Translations under genes and position numbers: made by a program | Assembly (NCBI RefSeq): GCF_026212465.1 | Contig: NC_080060.1 | Span: 191,501 to 255,500 of the forward strand | Length of the DNA stretch: 64,000 bases | Reading direction: 5' to 3' | Source: Amaranthus tricolor | Taxonomy: Eukaryota > Streptophyta > Magnoliopsida > Caryophyllales > Amaranthaceae | Notes under the pieces: model-generated | What the model was told of the DNA's origin: nothing | The model's input: only the letters and a program-made list of their open reading frames with translations | Database searches by the model: none | Shown: one piece after another, positions 63,844-64,000 of the stretch | Numbering within the stretch: position 1 is the first letter of the stretch | How the letters are laid out: every line of letters begins with the position of its first letter

Positions 63844-64000
63844 AATAAACTACCGGAAAAATCGCCTAACTCCCACCAATATTTTCTGGGGTCAGACTCA
63901 CACTATCAATATTTGTCTTGTTTGAAACACCCAGAATTTAACCATCTTTTTTTTTGACATGTAGTAGTGTAGTGATATAAAAAGGTCAGAATTAAATTAA
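63844..64000. other. PANK2 5' flank
   Basis: Upstream region and probable leader of PANK2, cut by the window edge. No confident core promoter element is visible. Confidence 0.5.

Overview
The window is nuclear DNA from a flowering plant, almost certainly a eudicot. It is AT-rich, its genes contain introns, and it carries Ty1/copia LTR retrotransposons primed by initiator tRNA-Met, a Cassandra TRIM, Stowaway and hAT MITEs and long (TA)n tracts. Gene families include a plant DUF1645 protein, a short SRO protein, a Dof factor and a plant pantothenate kinase/DUF89 fusion. The species cannot be fixed from sequence alone. A Caryophyllales/Amaranthaceae source is only a guess from the style of the repeats.

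Five cellular genes are supported. A partial DUF1645 gene runs off the left edge (minus, 1-495). A four-exon SRO gene with PARP-like and RST domains is at 17568-18873 (minus). A two-exon Dof gene of the DOF5.6/HCA2 type is at 48471-50279 (plus). A tRNA-Pro(UGG) gene is at 52910-52981 (minus). A complete 22-exon PANK2 gene is at 53265-63843 (minus); its exons join without frame conflict into 905 residues. These are ordinary dispersed plant genes with no sign of acting as a cluster.

Most of the remainder is layered transposon sequence. 1453-4067 is a copia element that has lost integrase, RT and RNase H. 26763-37294 is a three-level nest: an old plus-strand copia element was split by a young, nearly intact minus-strand copia element, which was itself split by a Cassandra TRIM with 5S rRNA-derived LTRs. 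Every level has a perfect 5-bp target duplication. 42447-48193 is an old copia element without a recognisable gag, holding a 1.4-kb hAT-type transposon (8-bp duplication) that contains the first-exon coding part of a CASP-like (CASPL2B-type) host gene. That copia element ends 277 bp before the Dof start codon. Two solo LTRs (41375-42181 and 51586-52141) also have perfect target duplications, and the first lies inside an older MITE.

The intergenic stretches 4-17 kb, 19-26 kb and 37-42 kb hold at least nine copies or remnants of one Stowaway-like family, two further hAT-type non-autonomous elements, two long fold-back elements, other inverted-repeat elements, a LINE remnant and several (TA)n/(ATT)n microsatellites. 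No additional convincing protein gene was found there. The main discovery candidates are the gene-capturing hAT element, the dated three-level nest with its Cassandra clock anomaly, the retrotransposon beside the Dof promoter, and an orphan promoter/leader-like segment at 13.25-13.56 kb.
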